A stretch of DNA of 64,000 bases from Limanda limanda (lineage: Eukaryota > Chordata > Actinopteri > Pleuronectiformes > Pleuronectidae). The stretch covers positions 1,606,005 through 1,670,004 of the forward strand of contig NC_083642.1 in NCBI RefSeq assembly GCF_963576545.1, in the 5' to 3' direction. Under the pieces are notes generated by a model. The model saw only the letters and a program-made list of their open reading frames with translations. It was not told the DNA's origin and made no database searches. Both the position numbers and the translations under genes were made by a program. Positions 44,030-55,737 of the stretch are shown piece after piece. How positions within the stretch are numbered: position 1 is the stretch's first letter; each line of letters starts with the position of its first letter.

Positions 44030-45020
44030 TGTGCACAAAGAGGTCACACATGCTTCACATTTTATTTTTTATACCAGGCCCTTGGTTCATTGCGATTTCC
44101 ACACGTAAGAAAAAGCTCATTTTTTTTTTGTTTTATAACCAGTTTTGGGAAATGTTTTTTGTGGAACCACAGGCCTCCTTTTCGGCCTACATGTACTGAA
44201 GACAGCATGTTTCTTTGTTCTTAAGAAAGCCAAGGAACTCACTCTCCCAGAATGCTTCAGGTCCTTTTGTTCCAGCAGTTTCACCCAGAGTTGTGAAAAA
44301 GCCACCAGGGTCAACTCCAATTGGTCACTCTGGCCCCATGACCTGTGAGGTCACCAGGCCTATATACGACCAAGACTCCCTCTCCTCATTCTCTTTCCAT
44401 CAACCCACCGAGGAGGCAGGTGCCCAGCTGTTTCTCCTGCATCGCCGAGGAGAGGGCCTGGCTGCTCCAGCACATCTTCTCTTCCAATCTACAAGAGGAG
44501 AGCAAAGGTCTAGCTTCCAGCTCATCTTCTCAAGAAAACCTTATCTCAAATCAAGCTTTTCCAAACTCCTAGCTGTGACTCGATGTCCTGCAGGTAAGAA
44601 CTTCGAACCAGCGACTGAGCCCACAGCTCAACAGAACCGCGAATGCAGAAACCTTACACAAAGCCAGGAGCCGTCACAGAACTGCAAACGGCACAGCAAC
44701 TTTCTCCCTTTCTAAGGACTGGTAACATAGTGGGCTTAATAATTATACTAAGCTAAGCAAGACTGTTTATTTGACTCGTGTGACGTTTATAAGTTTGATA
44801 TATGTTGTGAGATTGTGGTTATAAGTTAAATGAAAGTTAAGGTTAGTTACGCTCTGCACAGACTCTTTCATTCTCTGATTACCATTTACACAGACACACG
44901 CATATCTCTACACCTAGTTATCTCCTCCCCCACTTCAGAAGAAGGGGGGCTATTAAACTTTAGGGGGGTCAACGACCATTTTGAAAGCATGCTGATGAAG
45001 GTGTGAACTTTGGTCAGACA
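44030..45020 (+). repeat. Promoter-bearing module before copy 9
   Basis: TATATA at 44,361-44,366, donor GCAG|GTAAGA near 44,594. Joined to the copy 9 3' flank at GGTCAGACATTTTGCAG. Confidence 0.55.
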
Positions 45021-45295
45021 TTTTGCAGAGTTCTATTTATTCTGTTTTAAGTTTATAATATAAAATGACATTGCTTTAACATGAGACATGTTGATTGTTA
45101 ACGTCTGCTTGCTGTAGACTCATTACAAGACACAACCGCACAAGATAAAAAAAATCAGAAGCCTGTTTTCGGTCCGTCCCTTTATGTTGACGTAAAATGA
45201 CAATTTTAGTAACATTTTTGTATCTTTAAGTCTCCAGTTCCATATGTAGACAAGGTACCAGAGTTATATTTAAGTTATATATCGACAGGTCCAGC

Positions 45296-46240
45296 TCACT
45301 CGCTCCTCTGCACTCGTCCACACAGCCATGTCTTCTTCAAGCGCCTCCATTTGCAGTGGCTGGTGGTGACATAGTACAGCACGGGGTCCAGGCACGTGTT
45401 GAGGGTGACGAGGGCCGTGGTGACCAGCCTGGCGTCGTGGATGCGGTTGGCGGTGGAGCAGGATGTCTTGATGACACCCATGCTGCGCAGGAGGTGCAGC
45501 AGATTGGCCACGTGGTTGGGCAGGAAGCAGAGCAGCGTGATGGCCAGGATGGTGTGAATGACCCTCAAGGCTCTTTGGGCTGTTTTAGTCCTGATCATGG
45601 AGATGCGCCTCACAACCAGCGGATAACACACCAGGATGATCACAGTTTGCAGCAGGGAGCAGAAGATCAGGCCCAGCAGGTTGTACACCCCCACACGCGT
45701 GTTCCACTCATGCTTGGATAAGTTCTCGAAACAAGTGTGGTTTCCAGATTTGTTGACGTTGGTTTCCAGAGGCCCCAAGAGGACGAAGACCAGCATCATC
45801 ACTCCAGCTACACACCAGAGCGCCACGCACACGGCAATAGAGCGCCAGGGCCTCTGCTGCCTCTGGTAGGTGTGAGGATGCACCGTGGCCATGTAGCGGT
45901 CCACACAGATACAAGTCATGAGACAGATGCTCATGTAGATGTTGCAGACGAACAGGACCCCAGTGATGCGGCAGGCGACGTCCCCAAACACCCAGTGGTT
46001 CCTGTTAAGGTGGTAGTGGATCCTGAAGGGCAGAGTGCAGAGGATGAGGATGTCCGCCAGGGCCAGGTTGCTGATGAACACGCTGAAGGCTGTGCGAGGG
46101 GTGATCTTGAAGGTGAAGACGAAGAGAGCAGCCAGGTTTCCAGGTAGACCCACGACTAACGCCAGGATGTAGATCACTGGGAAGAAGGAGTAGTGATACT
46201 CTGCTGAGGTGATGCTGCAGCTGGCGTTCGTCCCGTTCAT
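45296..46240 (-). CDS. Copy 9: P2Y/LPA-receptor-like GPCR, short tail (314 aa)
   Basis: As copy 7, except loop 1 NRNHW (shared with pseudogenes 3 and 5), FVCNIYMSICL in TM3 (FVCN shared with copies 1 and 11; copy 7 has FYSN), TYQRQQ in intracellular loop 2 and LPNHVANLL in TM6 (shared with copy 1). This copy alone has no in-frame ATG upstream of MNGTNAS: the upstream ATG is AAG here. This supports starting all copies at this Met. The tail ends QRSE. Confidence 0.92.
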   Translation of the reverse strand: MNGTNASCSITSAEYHYSFFPVIYILALVVGLPGNLAALFVFTFKITPRTAFSVFISNLALADILILCTLPFRIHYHLNRNHWVFGDVACRITGVLFVCNIYMSICLMTCICVDRYMATVHPHTYQRQQRPWRSIAVCVALWCVAGVMMLVFVLLGPLETNVNKSGNHTCFENLSKHEWNTRVGVYNLLGLIFCSLLQTVIILVCYPLVVRRISMIRTKTAQRALRVIHTILAITLLCFLPNHVANLLHLLRSMGVIKTSCSTANRIHDARLVTTALVTLNTCLDPVLYYVTTSHCKWRRLKKTWLCGRVQRSE

Positions 46241-46278
46241 GATGAACGATTGATTGGAGGGTTGTTTTGTTTGTGTGT

Positions 46279-46748
46279 CTGTGAAAGAAGTAAAATGAAC
46301 GTGTGGGTTTTTTTTCTTTCACACTGCTGCATCGCACACCGTCCTCTGTACCTGTAGCAACACAAACATGTTTCCATTCAGAGTTTTTCCAATTTTAGTT
46401 TCACACCACATTGGAGAACTACTCTTTACCTCATCGGATCAGTCACATGTCGACATTACTTAATGTCTAGTCCTTTTGTTCAGGTTTAAACTATGATGGA
46501 TATTTGTTACACTGCATACAACACATTGTCCAGATTTGTTACAGAGATTATCCCAAAATACTGAACACAAATAAAGGCAACACTTCCTCTAACGGCGTTT
46601 GTGGGACAAAAGATGTTTATCTTACTGCTTTTATATTAGATGTTAAACCTCTGTGACTCTCCACTACATTGCAGGAGCTGTTTCTAAGAAGGTAAACGTG
46701 TTATGGAGCAATAAACAAAGAATTTTGACAATAAACAAAGTCACTTAC
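46279..46748 (-). other. Intron 1 of copy 9 (compact, 470 bp)
   Basis: Acceptor TTTTACTTCTTTCACAG; donor GTAAGT at 46,743-46,748. Confidence 0.65.
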
Positions 46749-46851
46749 CTAGTTGTTGAGAGTCTGATCTCCAAATGTAGAAAGCAACACCTGAGATTGT
46801 TGTGCTGCTGCGTTATCAACGTGCTGCTGCTCTCTGCGTTGTGTAGACCAT
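46749..46851 (-). other. Non-coding exon 1 of copy 9 with uORF
   Basis: MVYTTQRAAAR uORF with a synonymous change in its last codon (CGT for CGG). Confidence 0.5.
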
Positions 46852-47198
46852 GCAGCTCTTTGCTCAGGCTTCTTAATATTCTGTCAGCGCACCGTGTGAC
46901 GTGTGGAGGTTGGACTTGACCCTGGTGGCTTCGAGGTTCACCTCATGTCATGCTATGGCAGTGTTACAATAATAGACTGAATTATCATGAATTTGTTGCC
47001 TTGTTTGGACATGTGTTTAGATTTAAATGGGTGTAGTTTAAAAAACAAAAACGTCCCCTCGAAGTTTGACAGCACCACAAACTGCAGCCTCCTAAATGAT
47101 CTTACAGTAGAATCAACACAACATCACAACCTTCATGAGGGGAGGATTTACGACAGGGCTGTTCATCAGACGGTGTTTGGTAACTTTCATGAACAGTT

Positions 47199-48710
47199 TG
47201 TGCACAAAGAGGTCACATATGCTTCACATTTTATTTTTTATACCAGGCCCTTGGTTCCTTGCGATTTTCCTACTTAAGGAAAAACCAAGTTTTTGTTGTT
47301 TTATAACCAGTGTTGGGAAATGGTTTTTGTGGAACCACAGGCCTCCTTTTCGGCCTACATGTACTGAAAACAGCATGTTTCTTTCTTCTTAAGAAAGCCA
47401 AGGAACTCACTCTCCCAGAATGCTTCAGGTCCTTTTGTTCCAGCAGTTTCACAGAGAGGTGTGAAAAAGCCACCAGGGTCAACTCCAATTGGTCACTCTG
47501 GCTCCATGACCTGTGAGGTCACCGGGCCTATATACGACCAAGACTCCCTCTCCTCATTCTCTTTCCATCAACCCACCGAGGAGGCAGGTGCCCAGCTGTT
47601 TCTCCTGCATCGCCGAGGAAAGGGCCTGGCTGCTCCAGCACATCTTCTCTTCCAATCTACAAGAGGAGCGTAAAGGTCTAGCTTCCAGCTCATCTTCTCA
47701 AGGAAACCTCCTCCCAATTCAAGCTTTTCCAAACTCCTAGCAGCGACTCGATGTCCTGCAGGTAAAAACTTCGAACCAGCGACTGAGCCCACAGCTCAAC
47801 AGAACCGCGAATGCAGAAACCTTACACAAAGCCAGGAGACGTCACAGAACTGCAAACGGCACAGCAACTTTCTCCTTTTCTAAGGACTGGTAACACACTG
47901 GGCTTAATAATTATACTAAGCTAAGCAAGACTGTTTATTTGATTCTGTGTGACGTTTATAAATTTGATATATGTTGTGAGATTGTGGTTATAAGTTAAAT
48001 GAAAGTTAATGTTAGTTACGCTCTGCACAGACTCTTTCATTCTCTGATTACCATTTACACAGACACACGCATATCTCTACACCTAGTTATCTCCTCACCC
48101 ACTTCAGAAGAAGGGGGGCTATTAACTTTAGGGGGATCAACGACCATTTTGAAAGCATGCTGATGAAGGTGTGAACTTTGGTCAGCTATTTTGAGAAGCA
48201 CCCTAATTTACATAGACACACACACACGCTCACATACACATCTTTGTTTAGCTAGTACGTTTGTTAGTAATTTGTGTTTTTATACTTTATCATATTCATA
48301 ATAAATATTTTTCCTTCACAAATGTTCTTTCATTAATGTTGCATAAGTGAAATTTGACAACCTCTACACTGTCAAGAATTCTATAACCTTCACTGTTCAC
48401 TGAGATTTCTTATTGAACAAGATCTAAATGAGACTGATCTTAATCAATAAATTGGCTATCTTTTCCCTTCCTTTGAAGGGTGGTGCCCCGAGGTAACTTT
48501 AACCAACTAAAGTTATGATTTAATATTAATATTTTAAATATTAATATTTTATATTTTATTTTGATAACCACATTTATTGAATGCCTAAAGGCACACCATT
48601 CTATGGTATCACTTTTAACGCATTATTGCACAACACCAGGTCAACCTGATTCAATTTGGACGGACTCGGAGCGCCCGCTGGCTTCTTACTTGTGTTTATT
48701 TCTCTTATGT
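47199..48710 (+). repeat. Long promoter-bearing module, B2 copy
   Basis: TATATA at 47,529-47,534; donor GCAG|GTAAAA near 47,761; otherwise as 36,688-38,200. Points into the 3' end of copy 10. Confidence 0.5.
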
Positions 48711-48798
48711 TATTCTTAACGTCTACTTGCTGTAGACTCATTAGAAGACACAACCGCACAAGATAAAGAAAATCAGAAGCCTGTTTTCGTTTCGACCC

Positions 48799-48804
48799 TT
48801 TATT
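48799..48804 (-). terminator. Poly(A) signal of copy 10
   Basis: AATAAA on the minus strand. Confidence 0.65.
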
Positions 48805-48892
48805 TTGATGTAAAATGACAATTTTGATAAAAACTTTTTTATAAAATTCATCCAGTTCTATATAAAGACAAGGAAGCAGAGTTATATTCAAG

Positions 48893-49855
48893 TTATATGT
48901 CTACAGGTTCATTTCTCTCGCTCCTCTCCACTCGTCCACACAGCCATGACTTCTTCAAGCGTCTCCATTTGCAGTGGCTGGTGGTGACATAGTACAGCAC
49001 GGGGTCCAGGCACGTGTTGAGGGTGACGAGGGCCGTGGTGACCCGCCTGGCTTCAAAGATGAGGTTAAGGGAGGAGCAGCTCTTGATAACATCCATTCGT
49101 TGCAGGAGGTGCAGCAGATTCGCCACGTGGCTGGGCAGGAAGCAGAGCAGCGTGATGGCCAGGATGGTGTAAATGACCCTCAAGGCTCTTTGGGCTGTTT
49201 TAGTCCTGATCATGGAGATGCGCCTCACAACCAGCGGGTAACACACCAGGATGATCAAGGTGGGCAGCAGGGAGAATAGGATCAGGCCAAGCAGGTTGTA
49301 CACCTTCAGACGCGTGTCCCACTCGTGCTTGGATAAGTTCTCGAAACAACTCTGTCTTCCAGATTGGTTGTCGTTGGTTTCCAGAGGCCCCAAGAGGACG
49401 AAGACCAGCATTGCCACTCCAGCGACGCACCAGAGCGCCACGCACACAGCCAGAGAGCGCCAGGGCCTCTGCTGCCTCTGGTAGGCGTGAGGATGCACCG
49501 TGGCCATGTAGCGGTCCACACAGATACAAGTCATGAAACAGATGCTCATGTAGATGTTGGAGTAGAACAGGACCCCAGTGATGCGGCAGGCGACGTCCCC
49601 AAACACCCAGTTGTTCCTGTTGAGGTGGTAGTGGATCCTGAAGGGCAGAGTGCAGAGGATGAGGATGTCCGCCAGGGCCAGGTTGCTGATGAACACGCTG
49701 AAGGCTGTGCGAGGGGTGATCTTGAAGGTGAAGACGAAGAGAGCAGCCAGATTTCCAGGTAGACCCACGACTAACGCCAGGATGTAGATCACTGGGAAGA
49801 AGGAGTACTGATACTCCGCTGGGCTGATGCTGCAGCTGGCTTCCATTTCGTTCAT
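48893..49855 (-). CDS. Copy 10: P2Y/LPA-receptor-like GPCR, intact (320 aa)
   Basis: Predicted protein identical to copy 8 over all 320 residues, including the sequon-less MNEMEAS N-tail. Together they double the dose of this subtype. Its intron is the longest in the array (3,639 bp), and its exon 1 has a one-base deletion that lengthens the uORF. Confidence 0.9.
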   Translation of the reverse strand: MNEMEASCSISPAEYQYSFFPVIYILALVVGLPGNLAALFVFTFKITPRTAFSVFISNLALADILILCTLPFRIHYHLNRNNWVFGDVACRITGVLFYSNIYMSICFMTCICVDRYMATVHPHAYQRQQRPWRSLAVCVALWCVAGVAMLVFVLLGPLETNDNQSGRQSCFENLSKHEWDTRLKVYNLLGLILFSLLPTLIILVCYPLVVRRISMIRTKTAQRALRVIYTILAITLLCFLPSHVANLLHLLQRMDVIKSCSSLNLIFEARRVTTALVTLNTCLDPVLYYVTTSHCKWRRLKKSWLCGRVERSERNEPVDI

Positions 49856-50062
49856 GATGAACAATTGATTGGGGGGTTGTTTTGTTTGTGTGTCTGTGAA
49901 AGAAGTCAAATGAACGTGTGGGTTTTTTTTCATTCACACTGCTGCATCGCACACCGTCCTCTGTACCTGTAGCAACACAAACATGTTTCTATTCAGAGTT
50001 TTTCCAATTTTAGTTTCACACAATATTGGAAATCAATATTTGACTCATCGGATCAGTCACAT

Positions 50063-50908
50063 GTCTGATAAATGCATAAATAAATACAGAAATCAAAAAT
50101 AAATACAGAAATAAATAAAGAAATGTATAAATAAATGTCTTAAATATATTACCACATTTGTTTATTTCTACATTTATGTGTCCATATGTAAATGAGGTAG
50201 GAGGTCCCAAACTCAGTCTCGAGCAGGATTGGTCAACTGAGCTACACACACACACCCACAGGCCCCGGAGCTCCGCCCCCCACACTGCTACACACTCGCT
50301 GAGAGACACAAGCAGTGACTGAGACTTGAACTCGTCACCGTGAAGCAGCTGCTCAGTGACTTTGTAGAACAGTGGAAACAGTGAAAACACCGAGCTTCTC
50401 TGGTCACATCTGCTCAGAGATCAGCTGCTTCATGGGCAGAGCAGAAGTTTGTACCGAGCTGGAGTTTCTGTTTCCTCCTCCTCTCTGCTCGCTCCTTGTG
50501 CTCAGGAGAACACGAGACGTGACGCTCACAGTCAGGATTACTGACACCTTAATCCCAATAAAAAATAACCTGAACTAACCCTCTGAGCTTGAACTAATTC
50601 ATTTTAAGTGTGAACTGGCTCAACGATGCAAACAGCTACTGGACACCAGCCAGCATTGACAGGCAGAAGTAGAAGGGCTGGATCATTACACTCCTATGAC
50701 CAATCCTGTATGAGACTGCGGTTAGGCCCGCCTTTCTCATTAGCATACGGACACAGAAATGTGGAAATGAATGAATGTGGAAATAAATAAATGTGGAAAT
50801 ATATTTAAGACATTTATTTATACTTTTCTGTATTTATATCTGTATTTATTTCCTTATTTATTTATTTATATTTGTATTTATTTATACATTTATTTATTTA
50901 TTTATATT
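50063..50908. mobile_element. Foldback element, B2 copy
   Basis: As at 39,553, with left-arm differences (AAATCAAAAATAAATACAG). Core frame 68 codons (50,372-50,578); a 3-bp loss (ATC) and the 6-bp gain keep it in frame. Confidence 0.65.
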
Positions 50909-50932
50909 TAAGTCATGTATGATCCTCTATAC

Positions 50933-51583
50933 CAGTGGTTTTCAACTGGGGGTCCGTGGCCCCCTGGTGGTCCGCGACGGCATTGCAGGGGGTCCGCGAA
51001 ATTCGCTTTAATATTTCGACACATTTCCAGATTACTCTTGAATATCGTGAAAAATATATATGATAAGAAAAATATGTCTAAAATAATATAAAGGTGCTGG
51101 TGATCATGAGGTTAAACTTAATTAGGCCTCAATTGTTTGTGTGATATTGTATGATTATCATTTGTGACATATTCTGCATTACTTTGTCATCTTCCCTCTT
51201 CAGTTGTAGCCCCAGTATATGTTTATTGTTATTGATCATCGTAACTTTAACATTCTCTCAACATGTCAGCTACATGTCTGTACATTTAATTCATGAACGT
51301 TATATATTGATGTTTATATGGTTCTGAGATGCAGTACAACTACAAACTGCATTTTAATTTTGTTTCCAATTCTTAAGCACCGAAAATCAACCGTTTTTGT
51401 TGTTTTTACAAATTTTTTTCTAGATTTGTTTGAGGTTTTTAAATAAAACCACATGGAAAACCAAATGTTAAAACTTTTTTATATCCACATGCACACACGC
51501 AGACACACGTAGGCACATCAGTGGGCCGCGGATTACTTTCTAGTCAGAATGGTCCCTGGGACAAAACCAGTTGCAAACCCCTG
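50933..51583. mobile_element. Non-autonomous hAT element, B2 copy
   Basis: Left target CTCTATAC at 50,925-50,932; right target CTCTATAA at 51,584-51,591 with one mutation. Confidence 0.88.
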
Positions 51584-51962
51584 CTCTATAATTATCACGT
51601 GCTGAGAAAAAGTATTTACCCCCTTCCTGATTTTGTATTTTTTTGCATTTTTGTCACACTTAAATGATTCAGATCATAAAACAAATTTTAATATTAGACA
51701 AAGATAACCAAAGTAAATACATAATGCGGTTTTTAAATGATGATTTCATTTATTAAGGGGAAAAATCTATCCAAACCTACTTGGCCCTCTGTGAAAAAGT
51801 AAATGCCCCCTTAACCTAATAACTGGTTGTGCCAACCTAAAAAAATGTGGTTAATCAGAGTTCATTCATGATTTATCAAGGGGGGCAGTTACTTTTTCAC
51901 ATAGGCCCAGGTAGGTTTGGATAGCTTATTTCCCAAAAACTGCATTTTGTATTCACCCGGGT

Positions 51963-53083
51963 CAGGGCTGGACTGGGAGAACAAAACGGCCCGGGCATTT
52001 TTTGGCTCAGACCGGCCCACATAATTAGCCGAGCACATCTGCCATTAAATTGACGTAACTTATGTCTTCTAAATGTCTTAAAGTAGCTCATATTAAAAGT
52101 ACTTAAGTATCAAAAGTATCTGGTGTTGAAATGTACTTAAGTATCAAAAGTACAAGAACTAAAATTAAAAATGCAAAGTGCTTTTTATAGTAGGTCTATA
52201 CAGACACAAAACAACCCAAAATGTTTCTCCTCAAGATTTATCTCAACTGACTGAAAAATTACAACAACAATATGAATATAATGTATATAATGTTTAATTT
52301 TACCAATTTTGAACCCTAGATGCTGAGGTTCAAATAGTAATGGACCAGTGCATCTGAACTTCTAATTAACTATAAACAAGTGCCTCTTGTGACCTGCACA
52401 TCTCAGGAGGGAGGGGGCAGCGAGCGAGCGAGTGAGCGCGCGCGAGCGCGCGAGAGAGAGGGGGGGGTGCGCCGTGGGTAGAGGCGTGCGACGCCAACCT
52501 CCGCTGCTCAAGTAACGAGCCAGTTTTGAGAATGTATTGAAAATGCGCGCTCACATGTCTGCCTCCACTCGCTCATCATTGTCGAGTCCTCCTCGCTCGT
52601 CTCCCGGCGCACCTGCTGCTGCTGGGCTGGTGAACCCGGCACCACATAGGTCCGTCAGTTTGGCACATTTAGCAGCCTCCACCTCCAGAGACTTCTGCTT
52701 TTTTTCCCCGATGCGTTTTTTACTCTTATTATCCATTTTAAGTTTCTGTTTCAGCAGCAGCCCGTCCCGCGACTCCCACCGCCAATGCAATGAGGTCCCG
52801 CCCCACCCTGGTTTGTGTTGTGATTGACAGCACTGTCAGGGCTCTCTGAGCCTGTCAGCCCATGATTGATTGACAATGACAAACAATAGACCAATAATAT
52901 GTGTCGATGCTGGCAACACACTGCTAGCCCTCTGTAGCCAATTGGCCGGCCCAATTGGAGGGAATTTAGAGAGGAAGAAGAGAAAAAAAACAAAACAACA
53001 ACATAGCGGACCAGACCGGCCCACATTGGGTCAACGGCCCACCGGGATTATGCCCGGTATGCCAGATGGCCAGTCCACCCCTG
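51963..53083. mobile_element. 1,121-bp inverted-repeat DNA transposon, nested
   Basis: Starts CAGGGCTGGACTGG and ends CCAGTCCACCCCTG, imperfect inverted repeats with GGCCC-rich subterminal DNA (CCGGCCCACA at both ends). The empty site in B1/B3 (CACCCGGGTTATC) shows only GT (or GGT) duplicated, not the 8 bp expected of hAT. A GC-rich (GCGA)n/(GCGC)n tract lies at 52,420-52,470. Superfamily unresolved. Confidence 0.75.
52551..52790 (-). pseudogene. Possible transposase N-terminal remnant in the nested element
   Basis: A 79-codon frame whose middle reads MDNKSKKRIGEKKQKSLEVE then AAKCAKLTDL. This lysine-rich start followed by a KC..LTD-like motif resembles N-termini of ZMYM1-like domesticated or hAT-type transposase proteins (recall, not tested). 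No finger or catalytic domain follows. Confidence 0.4.
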
Positions 53084-53532
53084 GTTATCTTTGTCTAATA
53101 CTAGAATTTGTTTGATGATCTGAAACATTTAAGTGTGACATATATGAAAAAAAAATAAGAACCCAGGAAGGGGTCAAATGTTTTTTCACAGTACTGTATA
53201 TCTGTTTTGTTCAGGTATAAACTATGATGGACTTTTTTTTACACTGAACACAACACATTGTCCTGTATTTGTTACAGAGTTTTTATCCAAAAAGAGTGAA
53301 ATGAAGTAACCGGGAGAAAATACTGACACAAATAAATGCAACACTTCCTCTAACGGTGTTTGTGAGACAATAGATGTTTTATCTTACTGCTTTTATATTA
53401 GATGTTAAACCTCTGTGACTCTCCCCTACATTGCAGGAGCTGTTTCTAAGAAGGTAAACGTGTTGTGAAAAATAAACCCAGACTAAATAGAGCAATAAAC
53501 AAAGTATTTTGACATTAAACAAAGTCACTTAC

Positions 53533-53634
53533 CTAGTTGTTGACAGTCTGATCTCCAAATGTAGAAAGCAACACCTGAGATTGTTGTGCTGCTGCGTTAT
53601 CACCGTGCTGTGCTCTCTGCGTTGTGTAGACCAT
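53533..53634 (-). other. Non-coding exon 1 of copy 10 with extended uORF
   Basis: One base is missing from the GCTGCTGCT run (near 53,610). The uORF from 53,634 no longer ends after 11 codons but reads on through the exon to the TAG that abuts the donor. Confidence 0.5.
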
Positions 53635-54471
53635 GCAGCTCTTTGCTCAGGCTTTTTAATTATCTGTTAGTGCATCGTGTGACGAAAGAAGCCGGAATCC
53701 ATATCATGACATCAGATTCACCGCCCACTGCAGTTTGCCTTGTGTGGACATGTGTTTAGATATAATCAGTGTAGTTTAAAGAAGAAAAACTTCCCCTCAA
53801 AGTTTGACAGCACCACAAACTGCAGCCACTTAAATTATCTTTAAGTTGAATCAACAAAACATCACAACCTTCATGAGGGGAGATTTACTAGAGGGCTGTT
53901 CATCAGACAGTGCAGCTCTTTGCTCAGGCTTCTTAATTTTCTTAAGAAGCCTGTATGATGCACAGAATCACGAACGGAGCAGGAAACCATTGCATGACAT
54001 GAGGTGAACCAGTGTTACAATGATAGACTGAATTATCATGAATTTGTTGCCTTGTTTTGACGTGTTTAGATTATTATGAATCTGCTTAAGAGAGTGAAGT
54101 TTAAAGAAAAAAAACTTCCCCTCGAAGTTGACAGCACCACAAACTGCAGCTTCCTAAATGATCTTACAGTTGAATCAACACAACATCACAACCTTCATGA
54201 GGGGAGGATTTACTACAGGGCTGTTCATCAGACAGTGTTTGTGAACTTTCGTAAACAGTTTATTAGAAATAAGGAGAATTTGAGAAAAGCCGTCCTTATA
54301 TAAAGTTTTATAGAGAATAAAAGCTGCAGACCGGGACACTTTAGTTTAACTAGGAGGCTTTAACAAGAATCGATGGATTTTTAAGGTCATGTTCACAGTG
54401 CATATTCAAGCATATACCTTCCTTTCCCAGTATTTCCAACTGGCTACACAATCTGTATGATAATTACACGA
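53635..54471. other. Upstream flank of copy 10
   Basis: Counterpart of 42,004-42,840, including an 11-bp AGGCTTCTTAA/TTAAGAAGCCT inverted repeat near 53,930. No gene. Confidence 0.5.
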
Positions 54472-55462
54472 TGTGCACAAAGAGGTCACACATGCTTCTC
54501 ATTTTATTTTTTATACCAGGCTCTTGGTTCCTTGCGATTTCCACACATAAGAAAAAACTCTTTTTTTTTTTGTTTTATAACCAGTGTTGGGAAATGTTTT
54601 TTGTTGAACCACAGGCCTCCTTTTCGGCCTACATGTACTGAAGACAGCATGTTTCTTTGTTCTTAAGAAAGCCAAGGAACTCACTCTCCCAGAATGCTTC
54701 AGGTCCTTTTGTTCCAGCAGTTTCACCCAGAGTTGTGAAAAAGCCACCAGGGTCAACTCCAATTGGTCACTCTGGCCCCATGACCTGTGAGGTCACCGGG
54801 CCTATATACGACCAAGACTCCCTCTCCTCATTCTCTTTCCATCAACCCACCGAGGAGGCAGGTGGCCAGCTGTTTCTCCTGCATCGCCGAGGAGAGGGCC
54901 TGGCTGCTCCAGCACATCTTCTCTTCCAATCTACAAGAGGAGAGCAAAGGTCTAGCTTCCAGCTCATCTTCTCAAGAAAACCTTATCTCAAATCAAGCTT
55001 TTCCAAACTCCTAGCTGTGACTCGATGTCCTGCAGGTAAGAACTTCGAACCAGCGACTGAGCCCACAGCTCAACAGAACCGCGAATGCAGAAACCTTACA
55101 CAAAGCCAGGAGCCGTCACAGAACTGCAAACGGCACAGCAACTTTCTCCCTTTCTAAGGACTGGTAACATAGTGGGCTTAATAATTATACTAAGCTAAGC
55201 AAGACTGTTTATTTGACTCGTGTGACGTTTATAAGTTTGATATATGTTGTGAGATTGTGGTTATAAGTTAAATGAAAGTTAAGGTTAGTTACGCTCTGCA
55301 CAGACTCTTTCATTCTCTGATTACCATTTACACAGACACACGCATATCTCTACACCTAGTTATCTCCTCCCCCACTTCAGAAGAAGGGGGGCTATTAAAC
55401 TTTAGGGGGGTCAACGACCATTTTGAAAGCATGCTGATGAAGGTGTGAACTTTGGTCAGACA
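54472..55462 (+). repeat. Promoter-bearing module before copy 11
   Basis: TATATA at 54,803-54,808; donor GCAG|GTAAGA near 55,036. Joined at GGTCAGACATTTTGCAG. Confidence 0.55.
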
Positions 55463-55737
55463 TTTTGCAGAGTTCTATTTATTCTGTTTTAAGTTTATAA
55501 TATAAAATGACATTGCTTTAACATGAGACATGTTGATTGTTAACGTCTGCTTGCTGTAGACTCATTACAAGACACAACCGCACAAGATAAAAAAAATCAG
55601 AAGCCTGTTTTCGGTCCGTCCCTTTATGTTGACGTAAAATGACAATTTTAGTAACATTTTTGTATCTTTAAGTCTCCAGTTCCATATGTAGACAAGGTAC
55701 CAGAGTTATATTTAAGTTATATATCGACAGGTCCAGC

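Larger units (their letters stand above)
51593..53198. mobile_element. Tc1/mariner-like miniature element, interrupted
   Basis: Two parts, 51,593-51,962 and 53,084-53,198, add up to the 483 bases found uninterrupted in B1 and B3. Confidence 0.7.
49894..53532 (-). other. Intron 1 of copy 10 (3,639 bp)
   Basis: Foldback, hAT, and a Tc1-like element itself interrupted by a 1.1-kb element. Donor GTAAGT at 53,527-53,532. Confidence 0.65.
44030..54471. repeat. Segmental repeat B2 (about 10.44 kb)
   Basis: Odd-type copy 9 and even-type copy 10. Has a 1,121-bp insertion (51,963) that B1 and B3 lack, and only one promoter module at its right end where B1 has two. Confidence 0.85.

Noticed and set aside
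52537..52827. A 96-codon plus-strand Ser/Pro-rich frame in the nested element
   Set aside because: It is the complement of the lysine-rich minus-strand remnant and a GC-rich simple-repeat region; low complexity.
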